A stretch of 64,000 bases of DNA, from NCBI GenBank assembly GCA_963530635.1, contig CAUSEJ010000001.1, positions 744,001 to 808,000 of the forward strand, read 5' to 3'. Positions 24,075 through 33,895 of this stretch are shown here, piece after piece. This DNA is from Saccharimonas sp963530635 (GTDB lineage: Bacteria; Patescibacteriota; Saccharimonadia; Saccharimonadales; Saccharimonadaceae). A program made the translations under genes and the position numbers. Within the stretch, counting starts at the first letter, position 1. Each line of letters begins with the position of its first letter. The notes beneath the pieces were generated by a model, which saw nothing but the letters and a program-made list of their open reading frames with translations, had not been told where the DNA came from and made no database searches.

Positions 24075-25025
24075 TTAACTACCTGACTTAATGCCAGTAT
24101 AATTCTGGACAACTCGAGCAATACTATCTGCTTCGCTCGAATCTTTGAAATTATGATCCTGTACTGGTTGCACCAAAAGATCCATTACTTTATCTACCAT
24201 AGCTTGGTACAAAGCTTGGTCTCTATCTTTGACGGACATATAGCCGGCAAGCATCTTTGCATTAACCAGTTTGTGCTTATACTGGTTCCGTAGACTTGCA
24301 TATACGCGATAGTTCTTCTGCGCAAAGTGATAGTTTGCATACAAAATCGCACCTATAGATAGCTTGAATGAGAGGATTGTAATGCTATTCTTTGTATATA
24401 GATCTCCTGCGAATACCATCAGAAGCCCCATTACTACAACCATTATCAATATATACGCAGCAAGGCAATAGAGGGCCTGTTTCCGCTTACGATACCAGAA
24501 ATGGATATTTTCTTGCAATTGGCTCTCATCTTTTCCTGGCTTGCACCAAGGCCATTTGAGCCAAATTCCAGACGAAGTCTCTTCCTCATAAAGATTCACT
24601 TGTTTTTGAAATTCTTTCGCGATAACACTTGTTACTGCTTGCTCTATGTTCTTGCTTGCAACATTCACCGCTGTTTCTAGTTTACGTGTATAATTGTCTA
24701 TGTCAGTTTTTTGTTTTTCAAGATTTTTAAACGCAGCCTTCCTTTCTGCTGCACTGCTCAGAAACTGAACCACATCATTGCTTATTAGCAAAGCTTCAAT
24801 AGCTGTATCTCGTAGAATCTGGTTTATTAGTCCGTCTATATGATACCCTACATCATAAGGACTATTACTTTTTATTATATTTTGATAGTTTCCATCATTT
24901 TCAATTTTCTGTTTTTGATCGCTTGTACCGACAAGGTTGATAATATCGATGTATCTGTTATACGTGTCAATCTTCTCGTGAATTCCTTTTTCGTAATCTT
25001 CTCGTTTGAGTGTTTTTAGTTGCAT
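24075..25025 (-). CDS. AT-rich membrane protein of unknown function
   Basis: A 316-residue protein. The N-terminal half (1-175) is soluble and largely helical with a coiled-coil-like stretch (about 92-135, rich in Lys, Glu and Asn). Two membrane segments follow at about 187-208 (CLAAYILIMVVVMGLLMVF) and 215-235, and a helical C-terminal domain of about 75 residues follows. Base composition is clearly more AT-rich than in the neighbouring housekeeping genes, and codon use is different, which suggests horizontal gain. No family recognised. No ribosome site is seen, and a TAAAGT -10-like element lies 6 bases before the ATG. Confidence 0.75.
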   Translation of the reverse strand: MQLKTLKREDYEKGIHEKIDTYNRYIDIINLVGTSDQKQKIENDGNYQNIIKSNSPYDVGYHIDGLINQILRDTAIEALLISNDVVQFLSSAAERKAAFKNLEKQKTDIDNYTRKLETAVNVASKNIEQAVTSVIAKEFQKQVNLYEEETSSGIWLKWPWCKPGKDESQLQENIHFWYRKRKQALYCLAAYILIMVVVMGLLMVFAGDLYTKNSITILSFKLSIGAILYANYHFAQKNYRVYASLRNQYKHKLVNAKMLAGYMSVKDRDQALYQAMVDKVMDLLVQPVQDHNFKDSSEADSIARVVQNYTGIKSGS

Positions 25026-25090
25026 AGAGTTACTTTACCGTTTCGTTGTTGTTATTTGTTAGCTATTTTAAATGAAATAAGTTTTAAAAT

Positions 25091-25555
25091 TCAGTTATAT
25101 AATCTCTTATCTTGTTCGTGTCGTCGGCGCATCAGCCACGCACACAGCCCCACTCCAACCAGTGCCGCTATACTATCGATCATGACATCACGCAATTCGC
25201 CACTGCGGCCTGGTACAAAGAGCTGGTGGATCTCGTCTGTCACTGCATAGAGGCTGCAACTCAGCAAGGCGAAGCTCGCCACAGTGCGCGTTCGCCAGCG
25301 GCGTATAGTGATGCGCAATGCGCGATACATCAATATACCAAGGACAAAATAAGCAATAATATGAGCACTCTTACGCACAAGAAATGTTAAGATAGCCGTA
25401 CTTACCCCTGGCATAGCCTGCTGCAAATGCCCAACAATCGCCCCACTCTGCCCGCTAGAGACAGCGGCGGGTTGGTGGGAGAGAGTGAAGATAACTGCCA
25501 TCCAAAATACCGGTGCCAGGATATACAACCCGCGCCACGCCCTACTCCGCCCCAC
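25091..25555 (-). CDS. VanZ-family membrane protein
   Basis: A 154-residue protein with four membrane segments. The family signatures are visible: an N-terminal helix followed by TLSHQP, KSAHIIAYFVLGILMYRAL, and DEIHQLFVPGRSGELRDVMID. VanZ-like proteins are small membrane proteins often found with surface polysaccharide genes; the biochemical role is not firmly known. It overlaps the flippase gene by 14 bases and is the last gene of the exopolysaccharide operon. Confidence 0.88.
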   Translation of the reverse strand: MGRSRAWRGLYILAPVFWMAVIFTLSHQPAAVSSGQSGAIVGHLQQAMPGVSTAILTFLVRKSAHIIAYFVLGILMYRALRITIRRWRTRTVASFALLSCSLYAVTDEIHQLFVPGRSGELRDVMIDSIAALVGVGLCAWLMRRRHEQDKRLYN

Positions 25556-27011
25556 GGTCTGCCTCCCAAGCCTGAGCCAATTTATCCGCCTGCTTTTGTT
25601 TGAGGCCTTTCATCTTGCGAAAGAGCGTCTGCTGCAAAGTGCGCAGGGTATGACGATTAATAATAATAACGCCTGCACCCGTAACAATTATGTTAGCTAC
25701 TACTGCATAAACAGAGTCTAGATAGTAGAGGATAATTGCAACAGCATAGAGCAACGTCACTCCACCGATTGTTGTATAATCGTAGGTAATATTGATCGAT
25801 TTTTTTATGTCACGATGGCGAAAGATTGCCACAGTAATATGCGCGGCGATCAGCGCAACTGCTGGACTGTATAGTCCAATCAGTGGTATCAGCAACACCG
25901 ACAATCCAACGCTAATGACCGCAGCGCTTAGTGAAGTATAGAGCACCTGCTTTGTTTCCTTTTTGGCAACATAGATTGCACTGTAGGTTCCAACAATTGC
26001 ACTAAATAGTGACCCGATCAGCAAAAGTGGCACATAGCGCTTGGCGTCGTGATATGTCTCATCGACCATAATAGAGAAAAATAGTGGCGCACCAGCAATG
26101 AGAATAACACCAAGACTACCAAATACACGCAAGCTCATATTGGCCACTTGCGAGAAAAAAACGTCACGATCTTTTGACCGAATATGCATTGCTGCCGACT
26201 CTGTCCATGACAATGCAAAAAAGCTATACAATGCAACAAACATCTGTGGAAACTTATACGCCACTGCATAAATACCATTGGCTGCAACACCAAGAAAGGC
26301 CGTAATAATCATCCGGTCGGCTGCGTTCACGACCCACCACGAGACATTATTTGGGATAAGTGGCAATGAGTAGCTCAGCAGTTCCCTCTTCTTGCCCTTG
26401 CTCGTAAGCGACCAATCAATATAACGATATAGCCGCAGCACATAAGCAAGATATAGTGCACACAGCGCATTGCCTACCACCGTTGCTAATAGCATACCAG
26501 TTGCTCCCATCTGAAAAATGACAATGCAGAGGATATTGAGCACAACAGTCGTCACCCCAGCAACGAGGCTCCCGAGCGCATATTTCACATTGTCACCGAA
26601 GCCACGTGCAACTTGCAAGCAATAGTTAGAACTTATCGATGCAACAACCGCCGCAAGCGCTAACCAGCCATACGGAATCGCAATAAATTGCATAACGATA
26701 CTGTATACAAGCGCTATCAGTATTGTGCTCACCAGCACCATTTGAAGCGAATTAGTAATAATAGTCGATTGCTGCGTTTTGCTGCCTCGCCCATCAATCA
26801 AGAAGCGAAATACCGCCATTTCAAGCGAGAGCATAATAATTGGTGCTACAAGCGCAACAATCACGACAACTAAATCAACCGTACCATACTCTCCCGCTGC
26901 GAGATGCGCCGTATACAGCGGTAGCAATAAGAGGCTAATAAATTGTGTCGACATTTTGCCGAGTGCAATAACGATGGTATTTTTGATGAGAGCGGTTTTT
27001 TTTGATGACAT
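25542..27011 (-). CDS. Polysaccharide flippase (Wzx/MATE-like)
   Basis: A 489-residue protein with about 12-14 membrane helices of the polysaccharide-biosynthesis (Wzx) family in the MOP superfamily. Supporting signs are the N-terminal TQFISLLLLPLYTAHL and EYGTVDLVV elements typical of this family, followed by repeated helices up to a basic C-terminal tail (RKMKGLKQKQADKLAQ). It would move undecaprenyl-linked repeat units made by the neighbouring glycosyltransferases across the membrane. It overlaps VanZ at its 3' end and follows the pyruvyltransferase fusion gene by 33 bases. Confidence 0.9.
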   Translation of the reverse strand: MSSKKTALIKNTIVIALGKMSTQFISLLLLPLYTAHLAAGEYGTVDLVVVIVALVAPIIMLSLEMAVFRFLIDGRGSKTQQSTIITNSLQMVLVSTILIALVYSIVMQFIAIPYGWLALAAVVASISSNYCLQVARGFGDNVKYALGSLVAGVTTVVLNILCIVIFQMGATGMLLATVVGNALCALYLAYVLRLYRYIDWSLTSKGKKRELLSYSLPLIPNNVSWWVVNAADRMIITAFLGVAANGIYAVAYKFPQMFVALYSFFALSWTESAAMHIRSKDRDVFFSQVANMSLRVFGSLGVILIAGAPLFFSIMVDETYHDAKRYVPLLLIGSLFSAIVGTYSAIYVAKKETKQVLYTSLSAAVISVGLSVLLIPLIGLYSPAVALIAAHITVAIFRHRDIKKSINITYDYTTIGGVTLLYAVAIILYYLDSVYAVVANIIVTGAGVIIINRHTLRTLQQTLFRKMKGLKQKQADKLAQAWEADRGAE

Positions 27012-27044
27012 GGGCTAGGCTAGGTTATGCTATTCTTTCATTTT

Positions 27045-29069
27045 TTATTCGATTGATTTTTTTAATATATGAAACGGCTGGTGTGGTGTTTTTGTTTGCT
27101 GTTTTATTATATCGGCAACACTAGCCTGGACACTAGCTTTTGTTTGTGTAAACATAATAGGATAACCCCCCTTTATCCACTCATTAAACACCCCTTGCAC
27201 TTTTCCATTGCTATTGTTGAGTGCAATACACGGCGTATTAGTAATTGCACAAAAGATCATGCCATGCAACCGATCTGTAACAACGAGACCTGCGGATGCA
27301 AACTGCCCCCAGAGCCGCTGTAACTCACATTCACCTTTTTGCAGTGATATTCCGTCAGCATTAATAATTGTATCGAGCGATAGCACGTGTGGATATCGCT
27401 TAATTATATCACCGACAGCACATCTTGCTGCAGAAGGAGCAACTTCCTTGTCATCTCGCAGACAGATGATAAGCTTGTTGGTATCCCTCTGTTTTTTCTG
27501 CTCAAGCTTATTTAAATATAGCACGATATCTGGTGCAAGGAGGACACGACATTTATGAAATAGCCGTTTCATTGCTTTGTAGCTTTTTCTTTCTCGCGCA
27601 AAGATAGTTAGGTTACCATGAGTATTATATACAGATTGTGTTTTTGCAAGTTCATTCTTCCCAACCTCTGTATGCGAAAAGCTTATCGTTTGTGGAAACG
27701 ATATGATTCTGTTATTCGGAAACTTTTTTATTACAAACCGTCGCTGTTCTTCTATATCTTCATACATATCACTCATATTGCCGCCACCTGTTATTGTTAC
27801 TATGTCGTCCATATTCATCTTCTTTTTGAGTGACTTTATTTTTCGGTAAGTTTGGCTAATAGGTACGACGACTATTGTGCGATCCGGAAAGTTATCCTTC
27901 AAAAACTTGTTTTGAGCATATGCAATAGCAATATCACCAAGATTACCATAATCAGCCGCAAGCATAATAATAATCTTCTTGTCCTTTTTTGAAAGATTTT
28001 GATAGTTATCTGTGCTTGATTTGTGATAAATAATCCAATTCTTTAGCTTCGGCGAAATACTATCCTTGATGAATCGCACAATATTTCTCGTTTTTACAGA
28101 AGAGAGAAGGAGGAGTAAATTGAATCGCTCGTGTCGTAATAGCCCCAATAACATCCTGTCGACACTACTACCAGCTTCTTGAGGTATCGTCTGAATATTC
28201 GACCGTAGTTCACATAGCGAGCGAATTTTTTCTTGGCGGTTTACAGCAGTAGTATTCGCAATAATATCTATTGACCAACGCGTTCTATCTAATGTGTTTT
28301 TAATGCGAAACATACGCACATCATAGCTCGACACGCCCAGCACCTTCATTGCATTGCAAAACGCCTGGATTGACCGGCGGTCGTATTGAGCAATTTTCTT
28401 GTGATATGTTTTCCCGAGAGTCGTACGACCATACTGAACGTAGTGGTATATTGGCTGATCATAAAATCCAACCTTATTGGCGCGTTGATACACCTGCTCA
28501 TTAAAAATAATGTCTTCTATATACGACAAGCCTCTTTCGAATTTTATATTATTTATTGAAAGAAATTGACGATCGTACAGCTTATTCCATGCGTAGCCCA
28601 ACATACTTGCATTGGCAATTTTTGTACGCTTGCTACCTCTAGTAATGATCTTGCCTGGCTCGACTACCACCTTTTCTGTGTGTGTTTTTCCATGTTCGTA
28701 TATGTCATAGTAGTAGCCAAAAACACAAACATCAAGCGCACGATCGTTACTATATTTCATTAACTTACCAATGGTATTTGGTTCAATAAAATCGTCACTG
28801 TCGACAAACAAAACGTAATCACCCGTGGCTCGCTCAAGCCCATAGTTACGCGCGTCAGAGAGGCCTCCATTCTGTTTTGAGAGAACTATAGCTCGTACAT
28901 CATTTGCACTATATCTCTTGGCAATCTTAGCCGTCTCATCAGTGCTTCCATCATCAACAATAAGTAATTCTAAGTTCTTATAGTCTTGGCTTAGGATGCT
29001 GCTTATTGCCTTGCCTACATATTTTTCAACATTGTAGGCAGGCATAATGATTGATAGTTTTTTATCCAT
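27045..29069 (-). CDS. Fusion of family-2 glycosyltransferase and polysaccharide pyruvyltransferase
   Basis: A 674-residue two-domain protein. Residues about 1-240 form a GT2 (GT-A) transferase: SIIMPAYNVEKYVGKA at the start, DDGSTDET, and the DxD-type motif FVDSDDF near 90. After a helical linker, residues about 365-660 match polysaccharide pyruvyltransferases: MLAADYGNLGDIAIA, TITGGGNMSDMYED, PQTISFS and VTDRLHGMIFCAI. The protein would add a sugar and then a pyruvate ketal to the repeat unit, giving the polymer negative charge. The ATG at 29069 has AAGGAG 7 bases upstream. The gene overlaps the preceding GT4 by 8 bases. The region is AT-rich. Confidence 0.9.
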   Translation of the reverse strand: MDKKLSIIMPAYNVEKYVGKAISSILSQDYKNLELLIVDDGSTDETAKIAKRYSANDVRAIVLSKQNGGLSDARNYGLERATGDYVLFVDSDDFIEPNTIGKLMKYSNDRALDVCVFGYYYDIYEHGKTHTEKVVVEPGKIITRGSKRTKIANASMLGYAWNKLYDRQFLSINNIKFERGLSYIEDIIFNEQVYQRANKVGFYDQPIYHYVQYGRTTLGKTYHKKIAQYDRRSIQAFCNAMKVLGVSSYDVRMFRIKNTLDRTRWSIDIIANTTAVNRQEKIRSLCELRSNIQTIPQEAGSSVDRMLLGLLRHERFNLLLLLSSVKTRNIVRFIKDSISPKLKNWIIYHKSSTDNYQNLSKKDKKIIIMLAADYGNLGDIAIAYAQNKFLKDNFPDRTIVVVPISQTYRKIKSLKKKMNMDDIVTITGGGNMSDMYEDIEEQRRFVIKKFPNNRIISFPQTISFSHTEVGKNELAKTQSVYNTHGNLTIFARERKSYKAMKRLFHKCRVLLAPDIVLYLNKLEQKKQRDTNKLIICLRDDKEVAPSAARCAVGDIIKRYPHVLSLDTIINADGISLQKGECELQRLWGQFASAGLVVTDRLHGMIFCAITNTPCIALNNSNGKVQGVFNEWIKGGYPIMFTQTKASVQASVADIIKQQTKTPHQPFHILKKSIE

Positions 29070-30177
29070 CAAGCACTCCTTTGTATATATTTACTAATTG
29101 ATTCGTAATATGGTTGATGTCATATTGATGACGTAGCTCATCTGCTACGACGTCTGCTCGGCCTTTTCGTACAGCACGTGACACTTCGCTCGCCCAAGAT
29201 TTAGCACTATGCTCAAGACTTGCAAAAGCCATTCGTGTACTCATCTTCACATCAGAATCAATCGTATCACTAACAACGCATGGTAATCGGTTTGCCTGCG
29301 CCTCAATCAAGACAACAGGAAGCCCCTCAAAAAAGGACGGCATCACAAACACATCTGCCGCACTGTACATCTTCTCTGTATCTGCGATAACTCCTGTGAA
29401 TATCACATAGCGAGAAAGACCGAGTTGTGCAACTTTTGCTTCAACCGCTGCACGTAGCGGCCCATCACCAACCAGGAGCAAGTATGATTTAGGCTGCTCT
29501 TTGTGGTATTGAGCAAAGATATCAACAATGAAATTATGGTTTTTCACTTCGTAAAATCGTGCGACATTCAGCAGTATAGTTGCGTCTTGCGGCAAGCTAT
29601 ACACTTCGCGTATATCGCGACGAATAGTTTCACTATAAGCAAATTTTTGCAAATCTATTCCATTATTAATCACTGTAAATGGCCGACGCCCAAATAGTGC
29701 ACGACCCGCGTCTTTTGCACATGCTATTTTTTCTGTTGCATACCGACTAATAGCAAACCTTGCTAGTGTAAAATATATTCTTTTTTTAAGTGGTGGGTTA
29801 ACTTCAGATTGCGTGCAGTGTGAATGTGCAATTCTCATCGACACACCTGCTCGTGCTGCAGCAATTAATGCAAAGACTGAATTATAGTATGTATGTGCAT
29901 GAACAATATCTATTTGATATTTCTTTATTACAGACTTAATTGCTCGAATATAAGCGATTATACCAACATCCTTAATATCAGGTATACGGACAATTATTCC
30001 ACCTAATTGTTCTATCTCATCTTCGTAGTCAAAGTGATTATTGCTAAAGCACAGGAAGTAAAACCGATAGTTATCTCGATCGATTGTACGAAGGATATTC
30101 ATCACAAATGTTTCTGCCCCGCCACGATTCATACTTGCAACAACATGCAGGATGCGAAGTTTTTTATCTTTCTGCAT
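29062..30177 (-). CDS. Glycosyltransferase family 4
   Basis: A 371-residue GT-B enzyme. The N-terminal half has LHVVASMNRGGAETFVMNIL and DIVHAHTYYNS. The C-terminal donor-binding half has LLVGDGPLR and PSFFEGLPVVLIEAQA, the E-x7-E motif of GT4. It transfers a sugar from a nucleotide donor onto the growing lipid-linked repeat unit at the inner face of the membrane. The ATG at 30177 is chosen because AAGG lies about 9 bases upstream; a GTG two codons earlier is too close to it. The gene follows the GT2 stop by 6 bases. Confidence 0.9.
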   Translation of the reverse strand: MQKDKKLRILHVVASMNRGGAETFVMNILRTIDRDNYRFYFLCFSNNHFDYEDEIEQLGGIIVRIPDIKDVGIIAYIRAIKSVIKKYQIDIVHAHTYYNSVFALIAAARAGVSMRIAHSHCTQSEVNPPLKKRIYFTLARFAISRYATEKIACAKDAGRALFGRRPFTVINNGIDLQKFAYSETIRRDIREVYSLPQDATILLNVARFYEVKNHNFIVDIFAQYHKEQPKSYLLLVGDGPLRAAVEAKVAQLGLSRYVIFTGVIADTEKMYSAADVFVMPSFFEGLPVVLIEAQANRLPCVVSDTIDSDVKMSTRMAFASLEHSAKSWASEVSRAVRKGRADVVADELRHQYDINHITNQLVNIYKGVLDG

Positions 30178-30183
30178 ACACAC

Positions 30184-30984
30184 TTACCTTCTTCCCTGTA
30201 ATCTTTTATTGCGGTATAGTCGAATCATCCATGTAGGTGCCATACCAGCTAATATGCTCTTTACGATTCGAATATATTCGATAGGCCCAGCACCTAACAA
30301 TGGGTAATAATGGAGGCGTGCCTTTAGTTCTCCGCCTCGATGGCGTAGTCTTCGTTTTCTGTAATCATTTGGATTAACTCGATACAAGTATAATATACTG
30401 TCAAGCATATACATTCGTTTGTTTGCCAAAAGCAAATCACACCATAGTGCAAGGTCCTCAGCGCGATTGTAGTCTTTATATCCACCAATCTGCTGTATAT
30501 CAGCTTTCTTTATGATAGCAGCGGCATGGACGGGCACGTCTCCACGCATTATTTCTCGTCTTGTTTTTTCGCCCCTCGAGCCAATCGTGCCATAGTTTTC
30601 ATCCCCAGAAAACTCCATAGCCCGGCTAGAGACGACCGCAAACTCAGGGTGTTTCTTACTATATTCATACAGAGTCTTAATTCTATCTTTTTCAGCAATA
30701 TCATCAGTATCCATACGCACCAAATACTCACCATTTGCATGTGCAATCGCGTTATTGAGAGAATACACAAGGCCTCTATTCTCTGGATTCTTAATAATAC
30801 GTATTCGCTTGTCATTACCAAGCTCTTTTTTGATTGCCGCTAAGTCGTTCTTTCCACCATCGTCGACAATGATAAATTCAAAATCACGATACGTTTGGTT
30901 TAAAATGCTTTTTATCGCAACCTTTAAATCGGCATTATTGGTATTATACTCTGCCATGATGACTGAGACATTCGGTTGAACCAT
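30184..30984 (-). CDS. Glycosyltransferase family 2
   Basis: A 266-residue GT-A enzyme: VSVIMAEYNTNNADLKVAI at the N-terminus, FIIVDDGGKNDL, and the metal-binding VRMDTDDIAEKDR near residue 95. A basic C-terminal segment (RKRRLRHRGGELKAR) may sit at the membrane. It acts in the same exopolysaccharide pathway. It begins directly after the stop of the polymerase gene with no gap, so translation is probably coupled. Confidence 0.9.
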   Translation of the reverse strand: MVQPNVSVIMAEYNTNNADLKVAIKSILNQTYRDFEFIIVDDGGKNDLAAIKKELGNDKRIRIIKNPENRGLVYSLNNAIAHANGEYLVRMDTDDIAEKDRIKTLYEYSKKHPEFAVVSSRAMEFSGDENYGTIGSRGEKTRREIMRGDVPVHAAAIIKKADIQQIGGYKDYNRAEDLALWCDLLLANKRMYMLDSILYLYRVNPNDYRKRRLRHRGGELKARLHYYPLLGAGPIEYIRIVKSILAGMAPTWMIRLYRNKRLQGRR

Positions 30985-32091
30985 CTAGACCTCCCCACTG
31001 ATACTAAATTGATATGGTATAATGTCTGACTGATCGAGGATGAAGTACGAGACAACAAAAAAGCCAATCGCATAACAAACAACCATACTATACAGTATCA
31101 GCTTCCTCATCCTATTTGAGCTTACACTTGGTATAAGCGTTAATAATATAATATAAAGCAACGAGAAATAGAGTGCTTGACGTTTTATAAACGGTGACAC
31201 AAACCCAAGTAGCAAAAGAACTATTTCTGTAGTAGCACCTGCCATAATAAATGTATTGTATGCAATATCACCACGCAAGATTATATATTTCGACAACATA
31301 AAGATAGCTGCCAGCAAAGCTAGCTTGCAATAGAAGATGAGGTTTGCACCATCTTCATTAACATATGTGTATAGCTCATACTTACCAAACCCTGGCAGCG
31401 ATAGCGCCAGGTTCAATGCGTTTATTGTTATGGCAATGGCAATAGCCAACATCAAGACAAACTTTGCGATATAACGCATATTTAGTGAGTATGTTACCTG
31501 ACGAATAGTGTTTATCGTACCGATTCGTATGACGAAGTAGAACGGTATCACAAGGAGTGCGCTTATATGAAACAGACCAGCGACAATACACCACAGTGTA
31601 AATAGCATAAACCGTCGATCTCTTACATACGACAAGGCCAAGAAAACAATTGATATTGCAATACCCTGACGAACAGCATTGAGCGACATAGGCAACACTG
31701 TCATCAAGTATAAGAATGTTACAAGTCCAGGATATTGCGGTTTGAATCTTACAAGCCCCGCGTAGAAAAATCCGATCGTTAGCAGCACTGTTGTTACAAA
31801 AAGGACTCGAGTATCATACATTGCAAACAGTGATGAAAATTTTTCGAGAGCAATGTATCCCGCTTCGATACCTCCAATGCCATCAAACCCGTTTTTGGCA
31901 TGTTCAGAAAATATATCAATATAATTAAAATAATCTGTCCCCACCCCATATCGAAATCCACCAATAATGATTGGTATAAGTAGCCCCAGCATACAAAACA
32001 ATCGTTGCCGCGATCGGAATCCAACCGATACAAGATAGGCAGACAGCGCAAAGGCAATGATATAGAAAAAGAGGCTTTCGAGATTACCCAT
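30985..32091 (-). CDS. EpsG/Wzy-like polysaccharide polymerase
   Basis: A 368-residue protein with about ten membrane helices. The EpsG-family signs are FRYGVGTDYFNYIDIF near residue 45 and MSLNAVRQGIAISIVFLAL near 135. Such proteins join repeat units at the outer face of the membrane. The ATG at 32091 (MGNLESLFF) overlaps the preceding GT4 gene by 8 bases and has GGAGGAGA about 7 bases upstream, so this start is preferred to an upstream in-frame codon. Confidence 0.88.
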   Translation of the reverse strand: MGNLESLFFYIIAFALSAYLVSVGFRSRQRLFCMLGLLIPIIIGGFRYGVGTDYFNYIDIFSEHAKNGFDGIGGIEAGYIALEKFSSLFAMYDTRVLFVTTVLLTIGFFYAGLVRFKPQYPGLVTFLYLMTVLPMSLNAVRQGIAISIVFLALSYVRDRRFMLFTLWCIVAGLFHISALLVIPFYFVIRIGTINTIRQVTYSLNMRYIAKFVLMLAIAIAITINALNLALSLPGFGKYELYTYVNEDGANLIFYCKLALLAAIFMLSKYIILRGDIAYNTFIMAGATTEIVLLLLGFVSPFIKRQALYFSLLYIILLTLIPSVSSNRMRKLILYSMVVCYAIGFFVVSYFILDQSDIIPYQFSISGEV

Positions 32092-33196
32092 TGTAAATCT
32101 CCTCCATCGTGCGCGAAATAGTTGCAAGGTCATACTGGCGTGCTTGTAGTCTTGATTGCTCACCAAGTCGATGAGCTAGCTTTGGATCTCGACGAATCTG
32201 CTTTACTCGTTGCAAAAAAACCTGCTTGTCAAAGTCTGTCACGAATCCATTCTTATTATCTTTCACCAACTCTGTCGTACCGCGACAGCGTGTGGTGACA
32301 ATAGGTAATCCAGCGAACATTGCCTCCATAAGGTGAACAGGAAGCCCCTCTTGCTTCGAGCTTGAGACAGAGAGATCAGCAATCTGGAGTAATTGATGAA
32401 CATCATTACGATAGCCTAATAGATGTACATGGCTTGCTAGACAATATCGGGCGAGATATCGCTCTATCTGACCGTGTAGAGAATCCTGACCAGCCAGTAA
32501 TAAATGAACCTCGGTATTCGCCTCTAGCAAAGGGCGTAGCGCGGCTAGAAGCCACAGTTGGTTCTTTCTTTTGGACAGTTCCGCCAGGTACACCATCACA
32601 AAGTCACTCTGCTTCAAGCCGAGTGAGCGCCGCAAAGCATGCTTTTCTCCTGTAGTTAACTTAGGTATAAATCGCTTTGAGTCCACTCCCACTCCCGGCA
32701 CATACACCACACTGGTGGCGAAATGGCGGTTAGCTCGGGCATAGTCCTCGGCATTAATTGTAATGAGGACATCAGTGTAGTGTGCCATCAGGCGCTCGAT
32801 GGGATAGTATACCAGCCAGTTGAGCAGCGGCGCACCCGTAAAGAAGTGAAAGCCATGAGCAGTGTAGATCACCCGTGTGCCGCGCTGCCGAGCCTGCCGA
32901 GCCGCAAGACGCGTCACGACACCCCCTACTGGTGTGTGGGTGTGAATGAGGTCGTATTGCTCGTGGTCGATAATCTCCTTGAGTTGGCGATAGGCCCGAA
33001 CATTACTGAGCGTGAAAGGGCTACGCGTAAATGGCACGACAAACTGCTTGTCGCAATCCTCAATCTGCTCCTCACCCATTGAGGCATAATGCACTTCGTA
33101 CCCCTGTTCGCGCAGCATCCGCATGAAGGGCCGGTTGAACTTCTGGAAGTTGGCCGTGTGTGAGGTGAACAAGACTTTTTTCTTATTCGAGGGCAT
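32084..33196 (-). CDS. Glycosyltransferase family 4 (EpsD/CapM-like)
   Basis: A 370-residue GT-B enzyme. IHTHTPVGGVVTRLAAR, YTAHGFHFFTGAPLLNWLVY and HYTDVLITINAEDY closely match EpsD/CapM-type transferases, which usually add an early sugar (often N-acetyl-galactosamine or -fucosamine) to the undecaprenyl-linked primer. The C-terminal half has VSSSKQEGLPVHLMEAM. It overlaps the priming sugar transferase gene by 14 bases. The exact donor sugar cannot be told. Confidence 0.9.
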   Translation of the reverse strand: MPSNKKKVLFTSHTANFQKFNRPFMRMLREQGYEVHYASMGEEQIEDCDKQFVVPFTRSPFTLSNVRAYRQLKEIIDHEQYDLIHTHTPVGGVVTRLAARQARQRGTRVIYTAHGFHFFTGAPLLNWLVYYPIERLMAHYTDVLITINAEDYARANRHFATSVVYVPGVGVDSKRFIPKLTTGEKHALRRSLGLKQSDFVMVYLAELSKRKNQLWLLAALRPLLEANTEVHLLLAGQDSLHGQIERYLARYCLASHVHLLGYRNDVHQLLQIADLSVSSSKQEGLPVHLMEAMFAGLPIVTTRCRGTTELVKDNKNGFVTDFDKQVFLQRVKQIRRDPKLAHRLGEQSRLQARQYDLATISRTMEEIYNG

Positions 33197-33803
33197 TATC
33201 GACTCCTGTTACCGCACGCTCGCTTCCTTCTGTGTGGCCACTCATCATCAATACCGCTCCAATGGTCTTTATCATGATCTTGACATCGGTCAGAAAGCTC
33301 AGCCGCTGGACATACTCACCGTCCATCTCGGCTTTGCGCTGGTCGTCTAGGTCGTCGCGGCCATTTACCTGCGCCCAGCCAGTGATGCCTGGCTTGACGG
33401 AATTAGCATGGTATTTTTGGCGCAAACTAATAAGCTTTTTCTCTGTCTTGATGACGGGCCGCGGCCCAACGATGCTCATCTCACCTTTTATGACGTTGAG
33501 TAGCTGTGGTAGTTCGTCGATAGATAGCTTGCGCAGCACCCCACCGAGTGGTGTGATGTAGCTATCTGCGTTGGTAAAACTATTGGTTGGCATATTCTTT
33601 GGTGCTTTCGTAGACATAGTGCGGAATTTATAAACTGTAAATAGCTGCTTATCTTTGCCGAAGCGCTTCTGGCGGAACAAGGCTGGCCCTTTCGATGTGA
33701 GGCGGATTGCCGCTGCAACCAGCAGCATTGGTAGCCCTAGAATCACCAGCGCAGCCAGCGCAATGCTCACATCTTCGATGCGTTTTCCGTATTCCCGATA
33801 CAT
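33183..33803 (-). CDS. Undecaprenyl-phosphate sugar-1-phosphate transferase (priming enzyme)
   Basis: A 206-residue bacterial sugar transferase with one N-terminal membrane hairpin (VSIALAALVILGLPMLLVAAAI). It then has the catalytic core FRQKRFGKDKQLFTVYKFRTM, LRKLSIDELPQLLNVIKG, MSIVGPRP and KPGITGWAQVNGR. It starts polymer synthesis by loading a sugar phosphate onto undecaprenyl phosphate. AAGGGGG lies about 7 bases before the ATG. It follows the Wzz-like gene by 92 bases in the same direction. Confidence 0.93.
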   Translation of the reverse strand: MYREYGKRIEDVSIALAALVILGLPMLLVAAAIRLTSKGPALFRQKRFGKDKQLFTVYKFRTMSTKAPKNMPTNSFTNADSYITPLGGVLRKLSIDELPQLLNVIKGEMSIVGPRPVIKTEKKLISLRQKYHANSVKPGITGWAQVNGRDDLDDQRKAEMDGEYVQRLSFLTDVKIMIKTIGAVLMMSGHTEGSERAVTGVDNALE

Positions 33804-33895
33804 GGTATACCCCCTTGTTACCCTGTGTTGTTATCGTGCCGCGTACCCATGCGGCTGTATACTTCAGCAAAATAAGTTCTGTGTAGGTAGCGCAG

